Source: an uncultured Flammeovirgaceae bacterium
Lineage (GTDB): Bacteria > Bacteroidota > Bacteroidia > Cytophagales > Cyclobacteriaceae
Length of the DNA: 20,621 nucleotides
Assembly: GCA_937138955.1 (NCBI GenBank)
Contig: CAKZPJ010000806.1
Location: 1-20,621, forward strand
Reading direction: 5' to 3'
In this document: in pieces, positions 8,682-16,175 of the stretch
How the letters are laid out: every line of letters begins with the position of its first letter
How positions within the stretch are numbered: position 1 is the first letter of the stretch
Notes under the pieces: model-generated
Told to the model about the DNA's origin: nothing
Seen by the model: the letters and a program-made list of their open reading frames with translations, nothing else
The model's database searches: none
Made by a program: the position numbers and the translations under genes

Positions 8682-9083
8682 ATGATAACAGATCCAATAG
8701 CTGATTACTTAACCCGACTCAGGAACGCCATTAAAGCGAACCATCGAGTTGTTGAAATACCTGCCTCTAACTTGAAGAAAGAAATTACTCAGGTTTTGCA
8801 TAGTAAAGGGTATATTCAAAATTATAAGTTTGAAGAAAGTGTAAACTATCAGGGGGTAATTAAGATTGCTCTTAAGTATAACCCTATGAAGAAAACCCCT
8901 GCAATCACTCATTTGGAGCGAGTAAGTAAGCCTGGTTTGCGAAAGTATGCCAAAGCTGATGAGCTACCTCGGGTGCTAAACGGATTAGGAATTGCCATTC
9001 TTTCTACTTCTAACGGAGTGCTTTCTGATAAAGAAGCTCGGCAGCAAAACGTAGGTGGAGAAGTTATTTGCTACGTATATTAA
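8682..9083 (+). CDS. rpsH: 30S ribosomal protein S8
   Basis: Binds the central domain of 16S rRNA early in assembly; in E. coli it also represses the spc operon. The protein has 133 residues with the usual N-terminus [18 protein letters not shown] and C-terminal [20 protein letters not shown] followed by GEVICYVY. The start ATG at 8682 gives the correct family N-terminus ([10 protein letters not shown]). It is the first gene after the internal promoter candidate, so S8 and its followers might be transcribed at a different level from the upstream genes. Confidence 0.97.
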   Translation: MITDPIADYLTRLRNAIKANHRVVEIPASNLKKEITQVLHSKGYIQNYKFEESVNYQGVIKIALKYNPMKKTPAITHLERVSKPGLRKYAKADELPRVLNGLGIAILSTSNGVLSDKEARQQNVGGEVICYVY

Positions 9084-9092
9084 TAGTATAGT

Positions 9093-9644
9093 ATGTCTCG
9101 TATAGGAAATCAACCAGTAAATATTCCCGAAGGAGTTTCTGTAAGCCGGGAAAGCAGTTGGGTGAAAGTGAAAGGACCCAAAGGAGAATTATCTCAAAAG
9201 GTAGATAATGATTTTGATGTGAAGATCGAAGATGGCGAGATAGTGCTATCTCGACCTACTGAACAGAAAAGACATAAAGCTTTACATGGCCTATATCGCT
9301 CCTTAGTGGCCAATATGGTAGAAGGAGTAAGTCAGGGATTTAAAAGGGAACTTGAACTGGTTGGGGTTGGTTATCGAGCCAATGTCCAGGGAGATATTTT
9401 GGAGCTTAACTTAGGCTATTCTCATAATATATTCTTACAGATACCTGAAGGAATAAGTATCAAAGCTGAAACTGCCAAAGGAAAGAATCCTGTAGTGACT
9501 CTGGAAGGTTTTGATAAGCAGTTAATAGGGCAAGTTGCCGCTAAAATCAAGTCTCTACGTCCGGTTGAACCTTACAAAGGAAAGGGTATCCGATTTGTAG
9601 GTGAAATTGTTAGAAGAAAAGCAGGTAAGACTGCGGCTAAATAA
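9093..9644 (+). CDS. rplF: 50S ribosomal protein L6
   Basis: Two-domain protein binding near the sarcin-ricin loop, close to the factor-binding site. The protein has 183 residues. The N-terminal repeat starts MSRIGNQPVNIPEGV, and the second repeat ends with the signature PYKGKGIRFVGEIVRRKAGK near residues 159-178. The sequence ELVGVGYRANVQGDILELNLGYSH marks the domain junction. It begins 9 bases after rpsH. Confidence 0.97.
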   Translation: MSRIGNQPVNIPEGVSVSRESSWVKVKGPKGELSQKVDNDFDVKIEDGEIVLSRPTEQKRHKALHGLYRSLVANMVEGVSQGFKRELELVGVGYRANVQGDILELNLGYSHNIFLQIPEGISIKAETAKGKNPVVTLEGFDKQLIGQVAAKIKSLRPVEPYKGKGIRFVGEIVRRKAGKTAAK

Positions 9645-9653
9645 TAGAAGATT

Positions 9654-10007
9654 ATGCCAGTTCGTAAGAATAGTAATCGTCGGAGCCGAATCAAGAAAAG
9701 CATCCGTCGTAAAATACAAGGGACTAGTGAGCGACCTCGCTTGTCAGTTTACAAAAGTAATAAGAATATTTACGCTCAGATTATTGATGACAGCGAAGGC
9801 AAAACCTTGACCAGCGCCTCATCAACTGAACTAGGTAGTTTCAATAATCCTTCTGTTGAAGTATCTAATAACGTTGGAAAAAAGCTAGCTGAAAAAGCAG
9901 TGGCTAACGGGTTAGAATCAGTAGTATTTGATAGGAACGGATATATTTACCACGGAAAGGTTAAAGCATTGGCAGAAGGCGCTCGTGAGGGTGGCCTAAA
10001 ATTTTAA
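9654..10007 (+). CDS. rplR: 50S ribosomal protein L18
   Basis: 5S rRNA-binding protein of the central protuberance. It has 117 residues with an Arg/Lys-rich N-terminal tail ([20 protein letters not shown]), then [20 protein letters not shown] and the end [19 protein letters not shown], all characteristic. The start ATG has an AGATTATG context. A 69-residue frame at 9601-9810 overlaps it out of phase and is a shadow. Confidence 0.97.
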   Translation: MPVRKNSNRRSRIKKSIRRKIQGTSERPRLSVYKSNKNIYAQIIDDSEGKTLTSASSTELGSFNNPSVEVSNNVGKKLAEKAVANGLESVVFDRNGYIYHGKVKALAEGAREGGLKF

Positions 10008-10010
10008 CGA

Positions 10011-10526
10011 ATGGCACAGAATGTACGGTCAGTAAAGGCCAGCGAATTAGATTTAAAAGAAAAAGTTGTTGCTATTAAGCGTGTAGCTAAAGTGGTGAAA
10101 GGTGGGCGGCGGTTCAGCTTTTCTGCTATTGTAGTAGTAGGTAACGGCGATGGAATTGTTGGATATGGTTTAGGTAAAGCCAATGAGGTGACCGATGCTA
10201 TCACTAAAGGGGTAGACGATGCGAAAAAGAACTTATTGAAAGTTCCAGTTTTGAAGGGTACCATTCCTCATGAGAATATTGGTAAATATGGTGGTGGATT
10301 CGTATTGCTAAAACCTGCCTCGCCTGGAACAGGAGTAATTGCTGGAGGAGCCATGCGTGCTGTCCTGGAAAGTGCTGGAGTGCATGATGTTTTGGCAAAA
10401 TCTAAAGGGTCGTCTAACCCTCATAATGTGGTTAAAGCTACTTTTGATGCATTAGCTACTATGCGAGATGCTTACGCAGTGGCTGAACAAAGAGGAATTG
10501 AATTAGAAAAAGTATTTAACGGCTAG
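10011..10526 (+). CDS. rpsE: 30S ribosomal protein S5
   Basis: Part of the mRNA entry channel and a determinant of decoding accuracy. The N-terminal double-stranded RNA-binding-like domain contains [20 protein letters not shown] and [17 protein letters not shown] (residues 27-64). The C-terminal domain has [21 protein letters not shown] and [15 protein letters not shown]. The length of 171 residues is normal. The loop VKGGRR is where spectinomycin-resistance changes occur in other species. It starts three bases after rplR. Confidence 0.97.
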   Translation: MAQNVRSVKASELDLKEKVVAIKRVAKVVKGGRRFSFSAIVVVGNGDGIVGYGLGKANEVTDAITKGVDDAKKNLLKVPVLKGTIPHENIGKYGGGFVLLKPASPGTGVIAGGAMRAVLESAGVHDVLAKSKGSSNPHNVVKATFDALATMRDAYAVAEQRGIELEKVFNG

Positions 10527-10530
10527 ATTA

Positions 10531-10710
10531 ATGGCTAAGATTCAGATTACCCAAGTTCGTAGTGCGATTAATAGACCTAAGCGTCAGAAGCTGACACTTA
10601 AAGCCTTAGGATTAGGAAAGTTGCACCGAACAGTAGAAGTTGAAGCAAATCCTCAGATTGAGGGAATGGTTAGAAGAGTAGATCATCTCGTAACTGTAAA
10701 AGAAGTTTAG
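10531..10710 (+). CDS. rpmD: 50S ribosomal protein L30
   Basis: Small large-subunit protein of 59 residues read directly from the [22 protein letters not shown], then [19 protein letters not shown], then [21 protein letters not shown]. The pattern KxTLxALGLGK-hrTVE and the closing GMVRRVxHLV are the L30 signature. It lies 4 bases after rpsE and one base before rplO, its invariant place between S5 and L15. L30 is missing from some bacterial lineages; this one has it. Confidence 0.96.
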   Translation: MAKIQITQVRSAINRPKRQKLTLKALGLGKLHRTVEVEANPQIEGMVRRVDHLVTVKEV

Positions 10711-10711
10711 T

Positions 10712-11158
10712 ATGGATCTTAGTAATTTAAAACCTGCTGAAGGATCAGTTAAGAATAAAAAACGACTCGGAAGGGGTGCTGGCTCCGGTTGGGGCGGTAC
10801 CGCTGGACGAGGACATAAAGGGGCGAAATCTCGCTCAGGCTATAAAATAAAGGCTGGCTTTGAAGGTGGTCAGATGCCACTACAGCGACGGGTTCCTAAG
10901 TTCGGTTTCAGATCGCCTAACAAGGTGGTTTACCATGTGGTAAATGTAGGCCAGTTACAGGGAGTTGCAGATAAAATAGGTAAGTCCGAACTTTCTTTCC
11001 ACGATTTTGTATCAGTAGGATTGGTTGGGAAAAAAGATCTGATTAAGATATTAGGCGATGGAGAAATATCAACATCAGTGAAAGTAGAAGCTCACGCTTT
11101 TTCAAAATCAGCTCAAGAAGCTATTGAAAAAGCAGGTGGAGAGATGATTAAACTGTAA
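10712..11158 (+). CDS. rplO: 50S ribosomal protein L15
   Basis: Late-assembling 23S rRNA binder with a long glycine- and arginine-rich N-terminal extension that threads into rRNA. That extension covers residues 15-60, with [20 protein letters not shown] and [16 protein letters not shown]. The globular C-terminal part includes [21 protein letters not shown]. It has 148 residues. It starts one base after the rpmD stop and precedes secY by 6 bases. Confidence 0.97.
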   Translation: MDLSNLKPAEGSVKNKKRLGRGAGSGWGGTAGRGHKGAKSRSGYKIKAGFEGGQMPLQRRVPKFGFRSPNKVVYHVVNVGQLQGVADKIGKSELSFHDFVSVGLVGKKDLIKILGDGEISTSVKVEAHAFSKSAQEAIEKAGGEMIKL

Positions 11159-11164
11159 GCGTAT

Positions 11165-12484
11165 ATGAAGAAGTTCATTACCACCGTTAAGAACATATTT
11201 TCTATTGAGGAGCTGCGTAATCGTATCTTAAATACGATTGGCTTTCTTATAATATTTCGCCTTGGCTCATTTGTAGTACTGCCTGGGGTAGATCCCAATT
11301 TGCTAGAGCAAGGAGCTGATAGTGGTATTTTTGGACTTCTAAACACATTTTTAGGCGGTGCATTTAGCCGTGCTTCTATTTTCGGGTTAGGCATTATGCC
11401 CTATATCTCGGCCTCAATTGTTATACAGCTATTGACAGTAGCGGTGCCGTATTTCCAGAAGATGCAAAAAGAAGGAGACTCGGGGCGAAAGAAGATGAAC
11501 CAGATTACCCGAGTTCTTACCATTCTTATCACATTAGGTCAGTCAGTAGGTTACTTAGCATATGCGGTGCCTGATGAAGCGATTATGATTGATCAGACTC
11601 TGTTCACCATTACCGCTATGGTTCTGTTATCAGCTGGTACAATTTTCTGTATGTGGTTGGGTGAGAAGATTACGGACAAAGGTATCGGCAACGGTATTTC
11701 CATGCTGATCATGATTGGTATCATTTCTCGTTTCCCTGGATCTATTGTTGCTGAATTTTTGGCGAAGGGTATGAGTGGTGCTTTGCTATTTGTTATAGAA
11801 ATTGTGGCGCTGTTCTTTGTAGTAATGGCCTCTGTAGTCTTGACTCAAGCGATCCGGCGGGTTCCGGTTCAATACGCTAAGCAGGTAGTAGGGAATAAGG
11901 TATATGGTGGGCAACGACAGTACATTCCTATGCGAGTAAATGCTTCAGGAGTAATGCCTATTATCTTTGCTCAGTCTCTTATGTTTTTACCTGGCTTACT
12001 AGCCGGAATCTGGGCTGACCAAAGTGATATTGCAGCTACAATTGGACGAACATTTGCAGATATTTCTTCCTGGCAATACAATTTAGTTTTTGGTATACTA
12101 ATAATATTATTTACTTTTTTCTATACCGCGATTACAATAAACTCTACTCAGATTTCTGATGACTTGAAGCGAAACGGGGGATTTGTGCCAGGAGTGAAAC
12201 CTGGCAAGCCCACGGCAGATTTTCTGGATACTATATTATCTCGGATCACACTGCCTGGCTCAGTTTTTCTATCCATCATTGCCATTATGCCAGCAATTGC
12301 TATGGTGGCGGGAGTAACTACTGATTTCTCTTATTTTTATGGAGGAACCTCCTTATTGATTATGGTAGGAGTAATATTAGATACACTACAACAAATAGAA
12401 AGCTACTTATTAATGCGCCACTATGAAGGGTTAATGAAATCTGGTAGAGTGAAGGGGCGATCGCAAAATACAGCAGTAGCTTAG
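11165..12484 (+). CDS. secY: Protein translocase subunit SecY
   Basis: Pore-forming subunit of the SecYEG channel in the inner membrane, exporting unfolded proteins and inserting membrane proteins. It has 439 residues and about ten hydrophobic segments, the first around 22-40. Conserved stretches are FGLGIMPYISASIVIQLL (73-90), KGIGNGISMLIMIGI (172-186), the cytosolic loop RRVPVQYAKQ (231-240) with GGQRQYIPMRVNASGVMPIIFA, NGGFVPGVKPGKPTADFL and GGTSLLIMVGVILDT (393-407). It sits in its universal place after L15. Neither adk nor map lies between it and infA. Confidence 0.98.
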   Translation: MKKFITTVKNIFSIEELRNRILNTIGFLIIFRLGSFVVLPGVDPNLLEQGADSGIFGLLNTFLGGAFSRASIFGLGIMPYISASIVIQLLTVAVPYFQKMQKEGDSGRKKMNQITRVLTILITLGQSVGYLAYAVPDEAIMIDQTLFTITAMVLLSAGTIFCMWLGEKITDKGIGNGISMLIMIGIISRFPGSIVAEFLAKGMSGALLFVIEIVALFFVVMASVVLTQAIRRVPVQYAKQVVGNKVYGGQRQYIPMRVNASGVMPIIFAQSLMFLPGLLAGIWADQSDIAATIGRTFADISSWQYNLVFGILIILFTFFYTAITINSTQISDDLKRNGGFVPGVKPGKPTADFLDTILSRITLPGSVFLSIIAIMPAIAMVAGVTTDFSYFYGGTSLLIMVGVILDTLQQIESYLLMRHYEGLMKSGRVKGRSQNTAVA

Positions 12485-12495
12485 TAACATAACCT

Positions 12496-12714
12496 ATGGC
12501 AAAACAGGCATCAATAGAACAAGATGGAACCATTGTAGAAGCACTTTCTAATGCAATGTTTCGAGTAGAATTAGAGAATGGACACGAAGTGATTGCTCAT
12601 ATATCGGGCAAGATGAGAATGAATTACATTAAAATTCTACCGGGTGATCGGGTGAAGCTAGAGATGTCACCTTATGATCTTACTAAAGGAAGAATTGTTT
12701 ATCGATATAAATAA
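12496..12714 (+). CDS. infA: Translation initiation factor IF-1
   Basis: Binds the A site of the 30S subunit during initiation and helps IF-2 and IF-3 select the initiator tRNA. The 72 residues form one OB-fold (S1-like) domain: [40 protein letters not shown], then [20 protein letters not shown]. Length and motifs match the family exactly. It is 11 bases after secY and 8 before rpmJ. Confidence 0.98.
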   Translation: MAKQASIEQDGTIVEALSNAMFRVELENGHEVIAHISGKMRMNYIKILPGDRVKLEMSPYDLTKGRIVYRYK

Positions 12715-12722
12715 GAGAAATT

Positions 12723-12839
12723 ATGAAAGTAAAAGCGTCCATCAAAAAGCGAAGCGTTGATTGCAAGATCGTTCGCCGTAAAGGAAAGCTTTATATTATT
12801 AACAAAAAGAACCCTCGGTTCAAACAAAGACAAGGTTAA
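12723..12839 (+). CDS. rpmJ: 50S ribosomal protein L36, zinc-free form
   Basis: The smallest large-subunit protein, read directly from the DNA: 38 residues, [20 protein letters not shown] then [18 protein letters not shown]. The classical protein is a zinc ribbon with ligands Cys11, Cys14, Cys27 and His33; here these are Ser11, Cys14, Asn27 and Phe33, so zinc cannot be held by the usual site. The basic frame and the invariant end KQRQG are kept. It lies in the standard infA-rpmJ-rpsM order, with a TAATTATG junction to rpsM. Confidence 0.95.
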   Translation: MKVKASIKKRSVDCKIVRRKGKLYIINKKNPRFKQRQG

Positions 12840-12841
12840 TT

Positions 12842-13219
12842 ATGGCTAGAATTGCTGGAGTTGATATTCCTGACCACAAGCGAGGCGAAGTTGGGTTGAC
12901 ATATATTTTCGGAATTGGCCGAAGTGCTTCCCTTAGCATATTGGCAAAAGCGGGAGTAGATCCCGATAAAAAAGTAGGTGAGTGGAATGATGAGGAATCT
13001 AATCAGATTCGTCAGATAATCTCTGAAAACCATAAGGTGGAAGGAGTTCTAAAGTCTGAGGTTCAACTAAATATCAAGCGTTTGATGGATATTGGTTGCT
13101 ACCGAGGTTTGCGTCATCGTAAAGGTCTTCCATTGCGAGGACAGCACACTAAAAACAATTCCCGAACTCGTAAAGGGAAACGGAAAACAGTTGCTAATAA
13201 AAAGAAAGCTACTAAATAA
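12842..13219 (+). CDS. rpsM: 30S ribosomal protein S13
   Basis: Small-subunit head protein that bridges to L5 and touches the P-site tRNA through its C-terminal tail. It has 125 residues. [21 protein letters not shown] opens it; [21 protein letters not shown] is the helix-two-turn-helix segment; [18 protein letters not shown] and [19 protein letters not shown] form the basic tail. In E. coli the S4 protein represses this operon at a leader before rpsM; here no leader precedes rpsM, which starts 2 bases after rpmJ. Confidence 0.97.
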   Translation: MARIAGVDIPDHKRGEVGLTYIFGIGRSASLSILAKAGVDPDKKVGEWNDEESNQIRQIISENHKVEGVLKSEVQLNIKRLMDIGCYRGLRHRKGLPLRGQHTKNNSRTRKGKRKTVANKKKATK

Positions 13220-13234
13220 GATATAGTATGGTAA

Positions 13235-13268
13235 AGACGCTGAATTTCCTCTGTGAAATAATGCGTCT
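13235..13268 (+). other. Possible RNA hairpin in rpsM-rpsK gap
   Basis: AGACGC (13235-13240) pairs with GCGTCT (13263-13268). Across a symmetric three-by-three internal loop (TGA / AAT), ATTTC (13244-13248) pairs with GAAAT (13255-13259), leaving a CTCTGT loop. There is no T-run after it, so it is not an intrinsic terminator. The gap of 64 bases is the second longest inside the cluster. A role as a binding site for a protein of this sub-operon (for example S4, encoded by the second gene downstream) is a guess. Confidence 0.45.
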
Positions 13269-13283
13269 CAACTACAACAGACT

Positions 13284-13676
13284 ATGGCACAAAAAAGAAA
13301 AGATAAAGGTAAAAAGAGAGTTGTTGCGGTTGATACCGTAGGGCAAGCTCATATTAAAGCTTCTTTTAATAATATTATTATCTCAATTACCAATATGGCA
13401 GGGCAGGTTGTCTCTTGGTCATCGGCCGGTAAAATGGGATTTCGGGGTTCTAAAAAGAACACCCCTTATGCTGCACAAATGGCCGCATCTAACTGCGCCC
13501 AGGTAGCTCACGATCAAGGGATGAGAAAAGTAGAAGTGTACGTGAAAGGACCTGGTTCAGGAAGGGAGTCAGCTATTCGTACTCTTCAAAATACTGGTCT
13601 GGAGGTAACAATGATTCAAGATGTAACCCCCCTTCCGCACAATGGATGTCGCCCCCCTAAGCGACGTAGAGTTTAA
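13284..13676 (+). CDS. rpsK: 30S ribosomal protein S11
   Basis: Platform protein of the small subunit beside the E site and the mRNA exit. The 130 residues contain [40 protein letters not shown] and the C-terminal signature [18 protein letters not shown]. The start at 13284 gives the [13 protein letters not shown]-terminus usual in this phylum. The upstream gap holds a hairpin and a short out-of-frame ORF that overlaps this start. Confidence 0.97.
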   Translation: MAQKRKDKGKKRVVAVDTVGQAHIKASFNNIIISITNMAGQVVSWSSAGKMGFRGSKKNTPYAAQMAASNCAQVAHDQGMRKVEVYVKGPGSGRESAIRTLQNTGLEVTMIQDVTPLPHNGCRPPKRRRV

Positions 13677-13701
13677 TTTACTATAAAGATCATTCGTTTA
13701 T

Positions 13702-14313
13702 ATGGCTCGTTATACAGGTCCTAAAACAAAAATTGCTCGTAAGTTTAATGACCCTATTTTTGGGCCGAGCAAAGCTTTACAGAAAAAGAGCTACCCCCCT
13801 GGGCAACATGGGCGGAGTAGACGCCGAAAACAATCGGAATATGCTGTGCAACTGATGGCTAAGCAAAAAGCTAAATATACCTATGGTGTGCTAGAGCGTC
13901 AGTTCGCTAACTTATTTGATAAGGCTAGTCGTAGTAAAGGCATTACCGGTGAAGTTTTGCTACAATTACTAGAGGCTCGGTTAGATAACGTAGTATATCG
14001 CTTAGGTATCTCGCCTACTCGCCGAGGTGCTCGTCAGTTGGTTTCCCATAAACACATTGTTGTAAACGGAAACGTAGTGAACGTACCCTCTTATCATCTT
14101 AAACCTGGTGATTTGGTAGGTGTGCGGGAAAAATCTAAGTCGCTACTAGCCGTTACCGAAAGTGTAGCTTCTCAAAGCCCTAAAGTAAAGCAGTATTCTT
14201 GGTTAGAGTGGGATGGTAAGGAACTGACCGGCCGTTTTAGCTCACTTCCTAGCCGAGAAGATATTCCTGAAAATATACAGGAGCAACTTATTGTTGAGCT
14301 TTACTCTAAATAA
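13702..14313 (+). CDS. rpsD: 30S ribosomal protein S4, zinc-free form
   Basis: Primary 16S rRNA binder, part of the mRNA entry channel and an autoregulator of the alpha operon in E. coli. It has 203 residues. The N-terminal domain reads [20 protein letters not shown] with [19 protein letters not shown] and has none of the cysteines seen in zinc-binding S4 proteins. The S4 RNA-binding fold ([20 protein letters not shown], then [12 protein letters not shown]) lies at about residues 93-150. It follows rpsK by 25 bases and precedes rpoA by 36. Confidence 0.97.
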   Translation: MARYTGPKTKIARKFNDPIFGPSKALQKKSYPPGQHGRSRRRKQSEYAVQLMAKQKAKYTYGVLERQFANLFDKASRSKGITGEVLLQLLEARLDNVVYRLGISPTRRGARQLVSHKHIVVNGNVVNVPSYHLKPGDLVGVREKSKSLLAVTESVASQSPKVKQYSWLEWDGKELTGRFSSLPSREDIPENIQEQLIVELYSK

Positions 14314-14349
14314 TTTTACTGAATAACTAATAATCACTACCCACAAATT

Positions 14350-15342
14350 ATGTCCATACTTGCATTTCAAATGCCCGAAAAAGTGGTGATGGAAAAGGCT
14401 GATAATTTTCACGGCCTTTTTACTTTTAAGCCACTAGAAAGAGGGTACGCAGTTACGATAGGTAATGCATTAAGAAGAATTCTTCTTTCCTCTTTGGAAG
14501 GTTATGCCATCACAGGTATTAAAATACCGGGCGTATTGCATGAGTTTTCTTCTATTGACGGTGTAGTAGAAGACCTTTCCGAAACAATTCTGAATCTGAA
14601 GATGGTTCGGTTTAAAAAAGTAACCGAAGATTTCGTAGAGAATAAGATAATAATTCCTCTTCGCGGGCAAACCACCTTCACTGGTGCTGACATTCAAAAT
14701 CATACAACATCATTTGAAATTCTGAATCCTGAACACGTAATCGCCCATTTAGACGATTCTGTAGATTTAGAAGTAGAGCTTTACGTCGATAAAGGTAGAG
14801 GATATGTTCCTAGTGAGGAAAATAGTCAGAATGATCAAAATGCTGGATATATTCCATTAGATGCAGTTTTCTCTCCTATCAAGAATGTCACTTTTGAAGT
14901 AGAAAATACTCGGGTTGAGCAAAAAACTGATTTTGAGCAGCTACTTGTCGATATTCAAACCGATGGTTCAATTCATCCTGAAGATGCGCTGAAGGGTGCC
15001 GCCAATATCCTGATTAAGCATTTCATGCTATTCTCTGATCAGAGTATGGTACTAGAGTCGCCTCAACAAGGTGAGCCAGATGCAGTAGATGAGGAGATGC
15101 TTCATATGCGTAAGCTTCTGAAAACCCCGCTTAATGACCTAGATCTTTCGGTAAGAGCTTATAATTGTTTGAAGGCAGCCGATGTGAGAACATTGGGGGA
15201 TTTAGCCCAATTAGAAATATCAGATATGATGAAATTCCGAAACTTTGGTAAGAAGTCACTGGCTGAGCTAGAGCAGCTTATTCAGGATAAAAACCTTTCA
15301 TTTGGGATGGATTTATCAAAATATAAGTTAGAAGAAGATTAA
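14350..15342 (+). CDS. rpoA: RNA polymerase alpha subunit
   Basis: Dimerises to scaffold assembly of beta and beta' and contacts promoter UP elements and activators. It has 330 residues. The N-terminal domain spans about 1-235, with KPLERGYAVTIGNALRRILL in the dimer interface and FVENKIIIPLRG. A flexible acidic linker (about 237-252) leads to the C-terminal domain at 255-315, with LSVRAYNCLKAADVRTLGDL and FRNFGKKSLAELEQLI. Arg269 corresponds to the DNA-contacting Arg265 of E. coli, so UP-element binding is likely kept. Confidence 0.98.
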   Translation: MSILAFQMPEKVVMEKADNFHGLFTFKPLERGYAVTIGNALRRILLSSLEGYAITGIKIPGVLHEFSSIDGVVEDLSETILNLKMVRFKKVTEDFVENKIIIPLRGQTTFTGADIQNHTTSFEILNPEHVIAHLDDSVDLEVELYVDKGRGYVPSEENSQNDQNAGYIPLDAVFSPIKNVTFEVENTRVEQKTDFEQLLVDIQTDGSIHPEDALKGAANILIKHFMLFSDQSMVLESPQQGEPDAVDEEMLHMRKLLKTPLNDLDLSVRAYNCLKAADVRTLGDLAQLEISDMMKFRNFGKKSLAELEQLIQDKNLSFGMDLSKYKLEED

Positions 15343-15343
15343 T

Positions 15344-15357
15344 CACCCCATTGGGTG
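15344..15357 (+). other. Small hairpin between rpoA and rplQ
   Basis: CACCC (15344-15348) pairs with GGGTG (15353-15357) over a CATT loop, one base after the rpoA stop codon. It has five strong pairs but no T-run, so it is not a terminator. It may shape mRNA decay or the rpoA/rplQ expression ratio, or be chance. Confidence 0.35.
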
Positions 15358-15375
15358 CGGTAAAGAAATAGAGCC

Positions 15376-16074
15376 ATGAGACACGGTAAGCGATTTAATC
15401 ATTTAGGAAGAACATCTTCTCATCGGAAATCCATGCTAGCTAATATGGCGTCTTCGCTTATTGTCCATAAGCGGTTGACGACTACTGTGGCAAAAGCAAA
15501 AGCACTACGCCAATACGTAGAACCAATTATAACTCGATCTAAAGTAGATGATACGCACTCTCGTAGAGTGGTATTTTCATATCTACAAGATAAAGACTCT
15601 TCTCGGGTTCTATTTGATGAAGTAGCAGAGAAGATAGCAGAACGGCCCGGAGGTTATACGCGAATTATTAAGTTAGGTAACCGATTGGGCGATAATGCTG
15701 AAATGTGCATGATCGAGCTGGTAGACTTCAACGAGGTTTATAATCAGGAAGAAAAGCAGGCGAAAGGCAAAACTCGCCGAAGCCGACGAGGTAGTAAGAA
15801 GAAATCTTCAACATCTCAAGAAGCAGATACTTCTACTCAAGCAGCTTCAACTACCGAAGTGGTAGCTGAAGCTGAAGAGCCTCAATCCCAGGAAGAAAAC
15901 GCTGTAGCTGAAAGCGAAACTCAGGAGGAGGTTGTAGAATTAAGTGGTGAAGTAGTAGTTGAGGATACGACTGAAAGCGAAGTGGATGAGATAGAGGAAG
16001 AGAAATCAGATGATGATCCCCAAGCGAAAGACACATCCTCTGAAAACGATGATGAAAAAGAGGCTAAGGGTTAA
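15376..16074 (+). CDS. rplQ: 50S ribosomal protein L17 with acidic C-terminal tail
   Basis: Large-subunit protein near the tunnel exit. Residues 1-121 are the complete family domain: [40 protein letters not shown], and [20 protein letters not shown]. At 232 residues the protein is nearly twice the E. coli length (127). A Lys/Arg-rich link at about 127-144 ([14 protein letters not shown]) is followed by about 88 residues dominated by Glu, Asp, Ser, Thr, Ala and Val, probably disordered. Extended L17 is known from Bacteroidota; the charge segregation is striking here. It ends the cluster, 22 bases before a strong terminator stem. Confidence 0.95.
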   Translation: MRHGKRFNHLGRTSSHRKSMLANMASSLIVHKRLTTTVAKAKALRQYVEPIITRSKVDDTHSRRVVFSYLQDKDSSRVLFDEVAEKIAERPGGYTRIIKLGNRLGDNAEMCMIELVDFNEVYNQEEKQAKGKTRRSRRGSKKKSSTSQEADTSTQAASTTEVVAEAEEPQSQEENAVAESETQEEVVELSGEVVVEDTTESEVDEIEEEKSDDDPQAKDTSSENDDEKEAKG

Positions 16075-16096
16075 TCTAGTAGCTTTATAATCATAG

Positions 16097-16137
16097 AAAG
16101 GGAATTGTTCGGTAAACGAATGATTCCCTTTTTTTTT
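16097..16137 (+). terminator. Intrinsic terminator closing the ribosomal cluster
   Basis: Bases 16097-16111 (starting AAAGGGAAT) pair with 16117-16131 (ending ATTCCCTTT): 15 consecutive pairs with two G-U, over a GTAAA loop (16112-16116). The T-run is 9 bases, 16129-16137. This is the strongest terminator in the window and sits 22 bases after rplQ. Confidence 0.93.
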
Positions 16138-16175
16138 ACTTCATATTTTACAAACTTGCTACCAACTTATACACT

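Noticed and set aside
15344..15360. Terminator between rpoA and rplQ
   Set aside because: The 5-pair hairpin has no T-run after it; GCGGTAAAG follows.
16138..16175. Promoter for carA
   Set aside because: Best match to TAnnTTTG is only 6 of 8 with no TTTG at the right distance; not called.
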